In this document: positions 56,677-64,000 of the stretch, in pieces | Numbering within the stretch: the stretch's first letter is position 1 | Layout of the letters: each line of letters begins with the position of its first letter | Assembly (NCBI RefSeq): GCF_901827205.1 | Contig: NZ_LR594675.1 | Span: 1,488,001-1,552,000, forward strand | DNA: 64,000 nt | Source of the DNA: Variovorax sp. PBS-H4 | GTDB lineage: Bacteria > Pseudomonadota > Gammaproteobacteria > Burkholderiales > Burkholderiaceae_C | Reading direction: 5' to 3' | Notes under the pieces: model-generated | What the model saw: only the letters and a program-made list of their open reading frames with translations | Databases searched by the model: none | What the model was told of the DNA's origin: nothing | Translations under genes and position numbers: made by a program

Positions 56677-57099
56677 ATGCTCGTACGCCTGCTTTATGTC
56701 AGCCGTGCCGTCGACACCAGCCCCGGTGCAGTGGAGTCGATCCTCGCGCAGTCGCGCTCTCACAACCCCGCGTGTGGCATTACCGGCATCCTTTGCTATG
56801 GGGCTGGGGTGTTCCTGCAGGCCATCGAGGGCGGCCGCACGGCAATCAGCGAGCTCTACGGCCATATCCAGCGAGACCCCCGCCACAAGGACGTTGTATT
56901 GCTGCACTTCGAGGAGATCTCGGAGCGCCGCTTTGGCGGCTGGACCATGGGGCAGGTCAACCTGTCCAAGCTCAACGTCTCGACCCTCCTCAAGTACTCG
57001 GAGAAGCCCGAGTTGGACCCTTATTCGGTGTCCGGCAAGGTTTCGCTGGCACTGCTCGAAGAGCTGATGGCCACGGCCGCCATCGTCGGGCGTCACTGA
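56677..57099 (+). CDS. BLUF-domain blue-light sensor
   Basis: 140-residue stand-alone BLUF protein binding FAD. Photocycle residues are all present: Y7 (LLYVSRA), N30 and Q48 (FLQAIEG) with W89/M91 (GGWTMG). No output domain is attached; the C-terminal ~45 residues form the usual capping helices. It lies five bases after folE, so probably co-transcribed; it may act through protein contacts. Confidence 0.94.
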   Translation: MLVRLLYVSRAVDTSPGAVESILAQSRSHNPACGITGILCYGAGVFLQAIEGGRTAISELYGHIQRDPRHKDVVLLHFEEISERRFGGWTMGQVNLSKLNVSTLLKYSEKPELDPYSVSGKVSLALLEELMATAAIVGRH

Positions 57100-57114
57100 T
57101 CGCATTGCTGCGCG

Positions 57115-57945
57115 GTGCCCGCTCTGCTGCTGGGCTGCGATTTTTCCAGTGCGCCGAGCGCGCGCAAGCCCATTGTGCTCGCGCTCGGATGCGCCATCCC
57201 GGGTGGCGTCAAGTTGCAAAGGCTCGAGCGCTTTGCCTCGTTAGATACGTGGCGCGTCTGGCTGGCCGGCCAAGCGGCGTGGATCGGTGCTTTCGACTTT
57301 CCCTTTGGCCTGCCGCGTGAGCTGGTGGCACATCTCGGCTGGCCGATGGAGTGGCGCGCCTTGATCTGCCACTATGCGGGCCTCGACCGGGCCCTGATCC
57401 GAGAGACCTTCGCAGCCTACTGCGCTGCGCGGCCGGCCGGGGGCAAGTTCGCGCACCGGGCGACCGATGCGCCGGCCGGCTCCAGCCCCTCCATGAAATG
57501 GGTCAATCCTCCGGTGGCGTTCATGCTGCATGCCGGTGTGCCGCGGCTGCTGCAGGCGGGCGCGGCCCTGCCGGGCCTGTATGCGCCTTGCGCCGCCGCC
57601 GAGCGCATCGCGCTGGAGGGCTATCCGGGCCTGCTGGCGCGGGAGCTGCTCGGGCGCCGCAGCTACAAGAGCGACGATGCTGCCTTTCAAACTGCCGCCC
57701 GGAGCGAAGCACGCGCGGATCTGCTCGCCGCGCTCGAAGGGGGCGCCACGCGGTTGGGCCTCAGGCTGGTCGTGAACGGTACCGAGCGCAATCAACTGTT
57801 GGCCGACGCTCGCGGCGACTGCATAGATGCAGCGCTGTGCCTTATGCAGGCCGCATGGGGCGCGGCGCGCAGGACGAGCACAGGGCCGGGTTACGGCCTG
57901 CCCACGACCATGGACGCGCTGGAAGGCTGGATCGTCACTGCCTGA
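57115..57945 (+). CDS. DUF429 family protein
   Basis: 276-residue protein. It begins LLGCDFSSAPSARKPIVLAL and has GAFDFPFGLPREL and DARGDCIDAALCLMQAAW, as in DUF429, a predicted RNase H-like nuclease fold. Acidic residues D9 and those near D59 could bind metal. Starts at GTG 57115, 15 bases after the BLUF gene; no strong ribosome site, suggesting coupling. Function unknown. Confidence 0.85.
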   Translation: MPALLLGCDFSSAPSARKPIVLALGCAIPGGVKLQRLERFASLDTWRVWLAGQAAWIGAFDFPFGLPRELVAHLGWPMEWRALICHYAGLDRALIRETFAAYCAARPAGGKFAHRATDAPAGSSPSMKWVNPPVAFMLHAGVPRLLQAGAALPGLYAPCAAAERIALEGYPGLLARELLGRRSYKSDDAAFQTAARSEARADLLAALEGGATRLGLRLVVNGTERNQLLADARGDCIDAALCLMQAAWGAARRTSTGPGYGLPTTMDALEGWIVTA

Positions 57946-57979
57946 CGTCCGGCGAATCTTGCGAAGCAAGGAGCTCGGC

Positions 57980-58007
57980 AACAAAAAGCCCGGCGTTGGC
58001 CGGGCTT
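57980..58007 (-). terminator. Intrinsic terminator of the ferritin-like gene
   Basis: AAGCCCGGC (57986-57994) pairs with GCCGGGCTT (57999-58007) around GTTG. On the minus strand it is followed by TTTTTG, so it stops transcripts from the ferritin-like gene; it may also serve DUF429 from the other side. Confidence 0.85.
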
Positions 58008-58036
58008 CCTCGCGGGTGGCTCGCAAGAGGCCCTTC

Positions 58037-58582
58037 TCAATGGCCGAGCCAATCCTTCAGCTCGTCGGCATGCTCTTCCTCGTCGGCCAGGATCTCCTCC
58101 AGCATGCGACGGGTGGTCGGGTCCTTGTCGCCGACCAGCGAGATCATCTGCCGATAGGTCTCGATGGCAATGCGTTCTGCCACCAGGTTGGCGCGCACCA
58201 TGGCCTGAAGGTCCTTGGATTCATCGTATTGGGCGTGGCTGCGCTCGCGCAAAGTTTGCGGGTTGAAGTCCGGATCGCCACCCAGCTGCACGATGCGCTC
58301 CGCAATCTTGTCCGCATGGGCGGACTCTTCGTTGGCGTGCACCAGGAACTCGTCGGCAATTGCCGGCGAGGCTTGGCCGCTCGCGGTGAAGTAGTGGCGC
58401 TTGTAACGCAACACACAGACCAACTCGGTGGCCAGTGCGTCATTGAGCAGTTGCACGATATCGTCGCGCCATAGCCCATAGCCGGGCGTTACAGCACCAT
58501 CGTCGAGGCTTTGGGAGGCAGCGTCGATCTTGGCTTGGTCCAGTACCAGCCGCTGCGGCTTTTCGCTTGTCATATTTGTCAT
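58037..58582 (-). CDS. Ferritin-like (bacterioferritin/Dps-type) protein
   Basis: 181-residue four-helix ferritin-like protein. Di-iron ligand candidates are the Glu in LATELVCVLRYKRHYF, the EESAHADKIAERI helix and EEILADEEEHADEL near the end. ATG 58582 has AAAGGA upstream and overlaps the previous stop by four bases. Probably stores or detoxifies iron under stress; subfamily uncertain. Confidence 0.9.
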   Translation of the reverse strand: MTNMTSEKPQRLVLDQAKIDAASQSLDDGAVTPGYGLWRDDIVQLLNDALATELVCVLRYKRHYFTASGQASPAIADEFLVHANEESAHADKIAERIVQLGGDPDFNPQTLRERSHAQYDESKDLQAMVRANLVAERIAIETYRQMISLVGDKDPTTRRMLEEILADEEEHADELKDWLGH

Positions 58583-59046
58583 GGGAATTCCTTTCGTGGG
58601 GGACTGTCCGGCTTCTTGTGCATCAGCGTGGTCACGAGATCGGCCACGTCGGATGTCTTGAGCACCGCGGCGAGCACTGCCGTGATCGACAGCAGGCGCC
58701 AGGGCCTGACCAGTACGATCAGCGCTCCCGTCCCCGCCGCGGCAGCGATGAGCTTGACGGGCTGTTCGCGCGCATAGCGCTCGATCAGCGGGCGGGCGAG
58801 TTGCCCCGCCGCATTGGCCGGGTGGCGGCGCCACCAGCGCTGAACCACGTTGCGTCCCACTGCAGCCCAGGCGATGCGGTCGATGATCGTTTCACGTCCC
58901 ACCGGTGGCGCATCCGGCTCATCGACCTGCTCGCTGCTGGTGTATGCGCCATGTCCGCGGCCCTGCAGCTGCGCTACCAGCGCACGGCGTGAAATGGCGA
59001 GCCGTTCCTGCGGCGTCAAGCTCTCGCGGTCAGTCGGCACGGGCAT
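58579..59046 (-). CDS. Hypothetical protein with C-terminal hydrophobic segments
   Basis: 155-residue protein. A charged N-terminal half (PTDRESLTPQERLAISRRAL) precedes VKLIAAAAGTGALIVLVRPW and LLSITAVLAAVLK, so it is probably membrane-bound. It overlaps the holin-like gene end by 17 bases and the ferritin start by 4. The position resembles the third gene of the yqjD-yqjE-yqjK locus of E. coli, but I cannot confirm homology. ATG 59046 is chosen as the first with sensible sequence. Confidence 0.72.
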   Translation of the reverse strand: MPVPTDRESLTPQERLAISRRALVAQLQGRGHGAYTSSEQVDEPDAPPVGRETIIDRIAWAAVGRNVVQRWWRRHPANAAGQLARPLIERYAREQPVKLIAAAAGTGALIVLVRPWRLLSITAVLAAVLKTSDVADLVTTLMHKKPDSPPRKEFP

Positions 59047-59410
59047 CTCCGGCAGCATGCAGGGCATGGATGTCCGCATCCACCTGGGCCCGCAAGTCGT
59101 TGAATCCATGAAATTCCATGGGACGCGCGGCGAGGTATCCCGCGACCAAGGCAATGACGGCGGACACCCCTGGAACTGCAACCAATACCCAATGGAAGCT
59201 GCCCTGGACGACACCCAGCATGATGGCGGTGCCGGTCAGGCCCAGGGCCAGCATGCCGGCAACGGCTGCAAGGACACCGGCAATGAGCCGCCCGATCAAC
59301 CCCTTGCTGGCCTCTGCCGCCTCGAGCCTCAGAAGCGCCGCGTAGTTGGAGGCATGTTCGACGAACAGCTCGGGATGCCTGAGCACCGTGGAAAAAATGG
59401 GATGAAACAT
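59030..59410 (-). CDS. Phage holin superfamily III / YqjE-like membrane protein
   Basis: 126-residue protein. An amphipathic start (YAALLRLEAAEASKGLIGRL) precedes two hydrophobic spans (LIAGVLAAVAGMLALGLTGT; WVLVAVPGVSAVIALVAGYL). This matches the PF07332/YqjE layout: chromosomal membrane proteins, not phage lysis genes. Follows the DUF883 gene by 38 bases. Confidence 0.85.
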   Translation of the reverse strand: MFHPIFSTVLRHPELFVEHASNYAALLRLEAAEASKGLIGRLIAGVLAAVAGMLALGLTGTAIMLGVVQGSFHWVLVAVPGVSAVIALVAGYLAARPMEFHGFNDLRAQVDADIHALHAAGDARAD

Positions 59411-59448
59411 GGTGCTGCAGGCGGCGGCGCAGGCGAGGCGGCTTCAGT

Positions 59449-59823
59449 TCAATAGTCGTCCCGGCTGCGGCGGCTCGCGAGCACGATCAAGGCTGTGATG
59501 ACGGCCCCGGCAGCGGCGGCCACGAGCACCGATCGAACCGGCTGGTCTGCGATGTACCGGCCTGTCATGTCGGCCGCCTGTTCCAGGCGGCGCTGGGCGC
59601 GGGCGCTGGTGGTCGAAGCGGCATCCAGGCCGCGCTGCACGGCCTGCTGTACACGGGCGGCGAGCTGCTCCACCGTGGGTTCGGCCTCGCGGCGCAGGTC
59701 GCGTACCTTCTCGCCTGCAGCGTTCACCGCGTTCTGGGCGTACGCGCGGGTGGTGTCGATGGCGTCATTGGCGTTCTGACGTGCCTCTTCGGCCAATTGC
59801 GACGGGGTCTTGATCGTGCTCAT
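59449..59823 (-). CDS. DUF883 family (YqjD/ElaB-like) protein
   Basis: 124-residue protein. A long coiled-coil-prone helix (ANDAIDTTRAYAQNAVNAAG ... VQQAVQRGLDAA) ends in a single membrane segment, SVLVAAAAGAVITALIVLA, and a basic RRSRDDY tail. Same layout as YqjD/ElaB, which tether ribosomes to the membrane in stationary phase. ATG 59823 follows GGAAGGA. Probably stress-induced. Confidence 0.9.
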   Translation of the reverse strand: MSTIKTPSQLAEEARQNANDAIDTTRAYAQNAVNAAGEKVRDLRREAEPTVEQLAARVQQAVQRGLDAASTTSARAQRRLEQAADMTGRYIADQPVRSVLVAAAAGAVITALIVLASRRSRDDY

Positions 59824-59878
59824 GAGAAAAGTCCTTCCGGAGAAAAGTTGCGAGAGCCTGCTCATCGTAACGACGCAG

Positions 59879-60040
59879 TCATCGTCGCATCAAGCCAGCG
59901 ATAAAACTGGCAAGTGCCAGCACGATGAAGATGACGAAGAGGATCTTGGCGATGCCTACCGCGCTGGCTGCGATCCCGCCGAAACCGAAGACGGCGGCGA
60001 TCAGCGCGATGACCAGGAACACGACTGCGTAGTACAACAT
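59879..60040 (-). CDS. DUF1328 family small membrane protein
   Basis: 53-residue protein, shorter than most gene-finder limits, read from ATG 60040: MLYYAVVFLVIALIAAVFGF, then GGIAASAVGIAKILFVIF, IVLALASFIAGLMRR. This is the YtjA/DUF1328 pattern of two helices with GFGG. Members are often induced by envelope or osmotic stress. The stop is 55 bases before DUF883 starts, on the same strand, so it is upstream in the cluster. Confidence 0.9.
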   Translation of the reverse strand: MLYYAVVFLVIALIAAVFGFGGIAASAVGIAKILFVIFIVLALASFIAGLMRR

Positions 60041-60226
60041 GGCGGAATCCTTCTTCTGGTGTCTCTCTCGCTGTGTGAATCAAGCGCTCATCGTCTTGGC
60101 GAGGCACTTCGTCGAGAGCGTGGAGGCAACGGTAAAGGAGTGTGCTCCAAGACCCTGTCAGTAGCTGAGGCCTGGGGGCGTAGGAGAGGGCCGAATCGCG
60201 CAGCGTGGCTGGCATCCGGGCTGCGC

Positions 60227-61594
60227 TCAGGCGAACTCGCTGGCTTTGGAGGGCTTGGCTGCGGCGGTGGGCAGGCTCGCGCTCAGCCGCGTTCCTTGGC
60301 CCGGTGCTGAAGAAATGGTGAGCTTGCCCTTGGCAGTCTCGACGCGGTGCTGCATGCCTGCCAACCCATGAGAGGACGCGCGCGTGTCCTGGATATCGAA
60401 ACCCGTGCCGTTGTCGCTCACCTCCACCACGACGTGATTGCCGTAGTTCTTCATCACGATGCTGGCCTCGGTCGCCTGAGCGTATTTGCCGATGTTGGTC
60501 AGGCTTTCCTGCACCATCCGATAAACGGTCAGCTGGTTGGCTTCGTCGAGACTCACGGGCTCGAGCACCATCTCGATCTCGACGCCGGAGCGCTCGGCGA
60601 ACTCGCGCCCCAGGATCTCCAGGGAAGCAATGAGACCGAGGTTGGCCAGTGAGGAGGGCCTCAGGTCCTCGATGATGCGACGCTTCAGCGCGATGCCGCT
60701 GTTGAGCAGTTCATTCATGTGCTGCAAGCGCTGGATCGCTTCCGGCGAATCGACGAGCCGCGATTTCAGCCGGGCGACATCGAGCTTGGCAGCGGTGAGC
60801 AAAGAGCCCAGCTCGTCGTGCAGTTCCCGGGCCAGGAAGCCGCGCTCAGTCTCCCGCACCTCTTGCAAGTGGGTCGCGAGCTCGGCCAAAGTCGCGGTGC
60901 GCTCCCGCACCTCGTCCTCGAGCGCATTGCGCTCGCGTTGCAAGGCTTCCTGCTGGCGTTCGCCGGCCGAGCGCAGTGCATGCGTCTGGCGCAGATAGAG
61001 ATAGAAGGCCGCCAATCCCGCGAGCGCCACCAGCGCAATGCCGATGCGGGCGAAGCGCAGCGACACGGAAATTTGGGCCTGCCCGCGCATCAGCGCTTCG
61101 TTGCTGAGCGCGATCAGTTCGCCAGCCTGCTGCCGGATCGCTTCCATTTCCTCGCGCCCGACGTCCGTGGTGATCACGAATTTCCAGGCATCGTCGTTGC
61201 CCTCTTGCCGCAACCGCACACTCATGTCGATTTCGGCGAGTTTGCGTGAAACATGCTTTGCAAGCTCCGTCAGCCGCGCAGACTCGGCAGGGCGGTGGGC
61301 GTAAAGCAACTGCAGCGCAGCCAGTTGGCCGTCGACCTTCTTGACCGCGCTGTCATAAGGTTCGCGATATCGCGCTTCCCCGGTCAACAAATAACCTCGC
61401 TGACCCGTTTCGGCGTCTACGATGCTCTGGAGCAGGAGGTTGAGTGCGAGCCGTATGCGCTGAGCCTCGCTGACTTCCGTCAGCGACTGGGTGGATTGCC
61501 GGTAACCTGCCTCGTTGATGCCCACCAGCGCAAGCGCCGCGAGCATCGCGAGCGTCAGGCCTGCGGCCATCTTGGGGAAAGCTAACCAGCGCAT
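60227..61594 (-). CDS. Sensor histidine kinase with CHASE3 domain (NarX/DegS class)
   Basis: 455-residue kinase. A membrane helix (MAAGLTLAMLAALALVGINE) precedes a periplasmic CHASE3 domain (~35-170; ETGQRGYLLTGEARYREPYD), a second helix near 200 (IGIALVALAGLAAFYLYLR), a coiled coil, HisKA_3 with H259 (FLARELHDELGSLLTA) and a HATPase (VVEVSDNGTGFDI). ATG 61594 has GGAGACC upstream. It is divergent from a NarL-type regulator 107 bases away, presumably its partner. Confidence 0.92.
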   Translation of the reverse strand: MRWLAFPKMAAGLTLAMLAALALVGINEAGYRQSTQSLTEVSEAQRIRLALNLLLQSIVDAETGQRGYLLTGEARYREPYDSAVKKVDGQLAALQLLYAHRPAESARLTELAKHVSRKLAEIDMSVRLRQEGNDDAWKFVITTDVGREEMEAIRQQAGELIALSNEALMRGQAQISVSLRFARIGIALVALAGLAAFYLYLRQTHALRSAGERQQEALQRERNALEDEVRERTATLAELATHLQEVRETERGFLARELHDELGSLLTAAKLDVARLKSRLVDSPEAIQRLQHMNELLNSGIALKRRIIEDLRPSSLANLGLIASLEILGREFAERSGVEIEMVLEPVSLDEANQLTVYRMVQESLTNIGKYAQATEASIVMKNYGNHVVVEVSDNGTGFDIQDTRASSHGLAGMQHRVETAKGKLTISSAPGQGTRLSASLPTAAAKPSKASEFA

Positions 61595-61701
61595 GGGGTC
61601 TCCGCGGGACGCGAGCAGTTCAAATTCAGGAATAATCGGTGTGAACCAGGGGGCAGTTTGCTGCGACGCAAAAGGCCGCGACACGACAAAGAAGGTATCA
61701 G

Positions 61702-62334
61702 ATGATCAAAATTGGAATTGTGGATGACCATGCCATCGTGCGCTCCGGCCTGCGCCAGTTCTTTTCGGAGCACGTCGATCTGCGCGTGGTCGGGGAGGCG
61801 GCGAGCGGGCGTGAGGCGATCGAGCTCGTGCGCACCACGGAGCTGGACGTGCTGGTGATGGACCTGTCGATGCCCGGGCAAAGCGGCATCGACGCGCTGG
61901 CGATGATCCGCGCCAAGGCTCCGGACGTAGGCATCCTCATCCTCAGCGGATACCCCGAGGAGCATTACGCAATGAACCTGATCCGGCAGGGTGCGAGCGG
62001 CTACCTCAACAAGGAATGCGATCCGATGGAAATCGTGAACGCCATCCGGACCATTTCGCTCGGCCGCCGCTACATCACGCCCGCCGTGGCCGAGTTGCTG
62101 GCGCGGCAGCTTGACCGCAAGGACGATGCAGCGCCGCACGAGCAACTGTCCGAACGCGAGTTCCAGGTCTTCCTCAAGCTGGCCAAGGGTGAAACGGCGG
62201 GCGACATCGCCAAAACCCTGTCGCTCTCCGTCAAGACGGTCAGCACCTACCGCACGCGCCTCATGGAGAAGATGAATCTTTCCTCCAACAGCGACCTCAC
62301 GTACTACGCACTGAAGAACAAGCTGATCGATTGA
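61702..62334 (+). CDS. NarL/FixJ-family response regulator
   Basis: 210-residue regulator. The REC domain has phosphorylation site D54 (VLVMDLSMPGQSG) and acidic D8/D9. The LuxR-type helix-turn-helix is at about 148-205 (LSEREFQVFLKLAKGETAGD, LSLSVKTVSTYRTRL). ATG 61702 follows AGAAGG. Likely phosphorylated by the divergent CHASE3 kinase. Confidence 0.93.
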   Translation: MIKIGIVDDHAIVRSGLRQFFSEHVDLRVVGEAASGREAIELVRTTELDVLVMDLSMPGQSGIDALAMIRAKAPDVGILILSGYPEEHYAMNLIRQGASGYLNKECDPMEIVNAIRTISLGRRYITPAVAELLARQLDRKDDAAPHEQLSEREFQVFLKLAKGETAGDIAKTLSLSVKTVSTYRTRLMEKMNLSSNSDLTYYALKNKLID

Positions 62335-62411
62335 GGCTCGCAGGCGGCCCCTGCGCGGTCGGGCGCTCCGCACGGGCGGGGCCATGAGCGTGACGACCTC
62401 GCTGCGTCGCT

Positions 62412-62816
62412 TCAGCTCGAACCCGAGGTCTGCCGCAACGTCGAGGCCTGCTCCATGCAAAAGTCGATCAGCGCGTCGATCTCGTTCGACTTGTCGAAAA
62501 CTGCGTCCACGCCGAACTGGGCGCAACGCTTCCGGATGTCGGGGGTGGCGTAGTTGCTGAGCACCACGATCTTCTGATCGGGCCGGCGCGTGCTGACTGC
62601 CTGCAGCACGCCCAGACCGCTGCCTTGCTTGAGAAACAGGTCGACGATGGCCAGTTCCCACTGATCGACGTTCTCTGCCAACCAGCGGACAGCCTCCGCT
62701 TCGGTCTCGGCGTAGCCGACAGCGGAAATGCACGTGAGTTCTTCCAGAGTGCCGACGAGATTCTCGCGGATCGTGACGTTGTCTTCGACGATGTAAGTTT
62801 TCAATCTGAGTTCCAT
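62412..62816 (-). CDS. Single-domain response regulator
   Basis: 134-residue REC-only protein. D59 in LAIVDLFLKQGSG is the predicted phosphosite; switch S/K residues lie in IVVLSNYATPD and AVFDKSNEID. No output domain. Convergent with the NarL-type regulator gene. It may compete for phosphate from the nearby kinase or control a partner protein. Confidence 0.88.
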   Translation of the reverse strand: MELRLKTYIVEDNVTIRENLVGTLEELTCISAVGYAETEAEAVRWLAENVDQWELAIVDLFLKQGSGLGVLQAVSTRRPDQKIVVLSNYATPDIRKRCAQFGVDAVFDKSNEIDALIDFCMEQASTLRQTSGSS

Positions 62817-63098
62817 GGAGAACCGCGCGTCTGCCTGGAATGAAACTTCGCGACCTTGGCGGATGACTGTGACGAAAGCTAGCTTCTGTTGCCGCAAATG
62901 ACCAAGCGGGATCATGCAGCCTGCGAGCGCCTCCGGCTGTAGGTCCATTCTTACGAGTTCTGTGGTCTGGCTGCCCGTAGGTGGCGCCCGACAGTTGCTG
63001 CGGTCCAGCGCCGACCCGCAGGCAGTGCCACGCCGCTTAGCCTTCGATGCAGTCGGGTTGCAGCGGTCCTGCGGCAGCTCCTTCACCAAGGTGCCAAG
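62817..63098. other. Intergenic stretch, no gene supported
   Basis: 282 bases between the minus-strand single-domain regulator and the plus-strand small peptide gene, so it must hold promoters in both directions. A short open frame from 62914 lacks a ribosome site and looks random. No hairpin or box stands out. Confidence 0.6.
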
Positions 63099-63305
63099 AT
63101 GAAGATGATTTGGAACTATGGGGCTGTCAGCCTGTTGACCCTGGCCGCCGCTGCAGTTGTGGCGCTTGGGGAACCTGCGAATGCCGAGCTGAAATTGGTC
63201 GAGGCCACGACCGCTGCTGCGAAATTGGGCACCACTGCCCTTGGTTTCCTCGCCTCGCCCGCGTCCATCACCTCCACGCCGGACCGCAAGACGACCGTGC
63301 CGTGA
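63099..63305 (+). CDS. Small secreted peptide, hypothetical
   Basis: 68 residues. A signal-like start (MKMIWNYGAVSLLTLAAAAV) with probable cleavage near ANA leaves a ~40-residue Ala/Thr-rich mature peptide. The stop overlaps the next start (GTGA at 63302-63305), which supports it as a real coupled gene. Weak AAGGTG site upstream. No family recognised. Confidence 0.5.
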   Translation: MKMIWNYGAVSLLTLAAAAVVALGEPANAELKLVEATTAAAKLGTTALGFLASPASITSTPDRKTTVP

Positions 63306-64000
63306 CGACGCCGCCCACCCGAAAGCCCCGTTCGCCGATTTGGATGAGGATCGGCGCGACGGTCCTGGGGCTGGTTGCAGCGCTTCTGCTGCTGCTCGCC
63401 CTGTTTCCATGGGATACGCTGCGCGGTCCGATCAACCGCTACATCAGCGAGAAGACCGGGCGAAAATTCGAGATTACCCGTCGCCTGGATGTCGATCTGG
63501 GGTTGCGCACCGCGACCGTGAAACTCGACGGTATCGAGTTCGCCAACCCTTCGTGGGCGCGGGAGCCCTACCTGGTCCGGGCCGAGCGCGCCACCTTCGA
63601 CATCCGGCTGTGGCCGCTGTTGGCAAAGCGGGTCGTGATTCCTCACATCTTTCTGGCCTCGCCCGTGCTGGGACTGCAGATGGAAGAGGACGGCCGGCGC
63701 ACTTGGGCCTTGGGCAAGGACACCGCGGACGAGGGTACCGTGCCAGTCATCGGGCTTTTGGAAGTCGACCAGGGCACGCTCGACTTCCTGGCGTCACACC
63801 TCGGCGTCGACCTGCACGCCGACTTCAGCTACGACAGCGGCCGGGGTGAGTTGCCTCTCGACTTTCGCGTTAAAGGCCGTTACCAGCGTCAGCCGCTGAC
63901 GGCCCAGGGTCGGACCGGCAACGTGCTGCAGCTCAACGCCGCCGGCCAGCCCCCCTTTCCCCTGGAGATCGATGCGGCGGCCGGCCACACGCATCTGAAG
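63302..64000 (+). CDS. AsmA-family protein (3' end cut)
   Basis: Starts with GTG at 63302 (or ATG 63344) and stays open to the window edge, 233 codons. A membrane anchor (ATVLGLVAALLLLLALFPWD) is followed by the AsmA hallmark RGPINRYISEKTGRKFEITR and LDVDLGLRTATVKLDGIEFA. AsmA-like proteins help outer-membrane lipid or protein homeostasis. The remaining domains lie beyond the window. Confidence 0.88.
   Translation, partial: MTTPPTRKPRSPIWMRIGATVLGLVAALLLLLALFPWDTLRGPINRYISEKTGRKFEITRRLDVDLGLRTATVKLDGIEFANPSWAREPYLVRAERATFDIRLWPLLAKRVVIPHIFLASPVLGLQMEEDGRRTWALGKDTADEGTVPVIGLLEVDQGTLDFLASHLGVDLHADFSYDSGRGELPLDFRVKGRYQRQPLTAQGRTGNVLQLNAAGQPPFPLEIDAAAGHTHLK

Noticed and set aside
59030..59410. 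Holin-like gene as a sign of a prophage
   Set aside because: No other phage gene nearby; YqjE-like proteins of this fold are chromosomal and accompany DUF883.
62914..63102. 62-codon open frame in the gap before the small peptide gene
   Set aside because: No ribosome site, no recognisable sequence and overlaps the next start out of frame.

Overview
The window is 64 kb of very GC-rich bacterial chromosome. Gene order and protein sequences point to a betaproteobacterium of the Burkholderiales, most likely Comamonadaceae and Variovorax-like. This is inferred from the hemA-prfA-prmC-grxD, rplU-rpmA-obgE-proB and ubiE-(Tim44)-ubiJ-ubiB-sss-fmdB-DUF502-aspS-nudB blocks, the Bug-type solute-binding protein and the style of the intergenic repeats. 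I see no phage, insertion sequence, CRISPR array or rRNA. One tRNA, tRNA-Pro(CGG), is present. The genes at both window edges are cut.

Region 1 (1-13.4 kb) is accessory metabolism. On the plus strand a branched-chain-amino-acid-type ABC uptake system (livK-H-M-G-F) runs into a linalool dehydratase/isomerase (Ldi) family gene. Converging on it from the minus strand is a cluster with an arylmalonate decarboxylase homologue, a LysR regulator, a mandelate-racemase/enolase-superfamily enzyme, a Bug tricarboxylate-type binding protein and an FMN alpha-hydroxyacid dehydrogenase. Together these look like an uptake and catabolic island for an unknown organic acid, and this is the most novel part of the window. 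A Tat-exported phospholipase C lies just upstream.

Region 2 (13.5-24.3 kb) has cell-wall and housekeeping genes: pbpC, a small Asp/Arg-rich lipoprotein, a PaaI-type thioesterase, a DUF2277 gene, tRNA-Pro, octaprenyl diphosphate synthase, rplU-rpmA-obgE-proB, a CNP1-like lipoprotein with rppH, and proS. Region 3 (24.4-35.5 kb) holds a lytic transglycosylase, a CorC/HlyC-type membrane protein, an orphan AAA+ ATPase, a cupin, the hemA-prfA-prmC-grxD operon (with a possibly leaderless hemA) and an MscS-type channel.

Region 4 (34.7-39.8 kb) is a complete glycerol-3-phosphate/glycerophosphodiester operon, ugpB-A-E-C-Q, with a strong intrinsic terminator between ugpB and ugpA. Region 5 (40-57.9 kb) is serA, a 1296-residue FAD/Fe-S oxidoreductase fusion, a HIT protein, DUF971, the ubiquinone genes ubiE-Tim44-ubiJ-ubiB, a sodium:solute symporter, fmdB, DUF502, aspS, nudB, an endonuclease/exonuclease/phosphatase protein, folE, a BLUF blue-light sensor and DUF429.

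Region 6 (58-64 kb) looks like an envelope-stress set: a ferritin-like protein, a small unknown membrane protein, a holin-III-like protein, DUF883 and DUF1328. It is followed by a CHASE3 histidine kinase divergent from a NarL-type regulator, a second single-domain response regulator, a small secreted peptide and the start of an AsmA-family gene.
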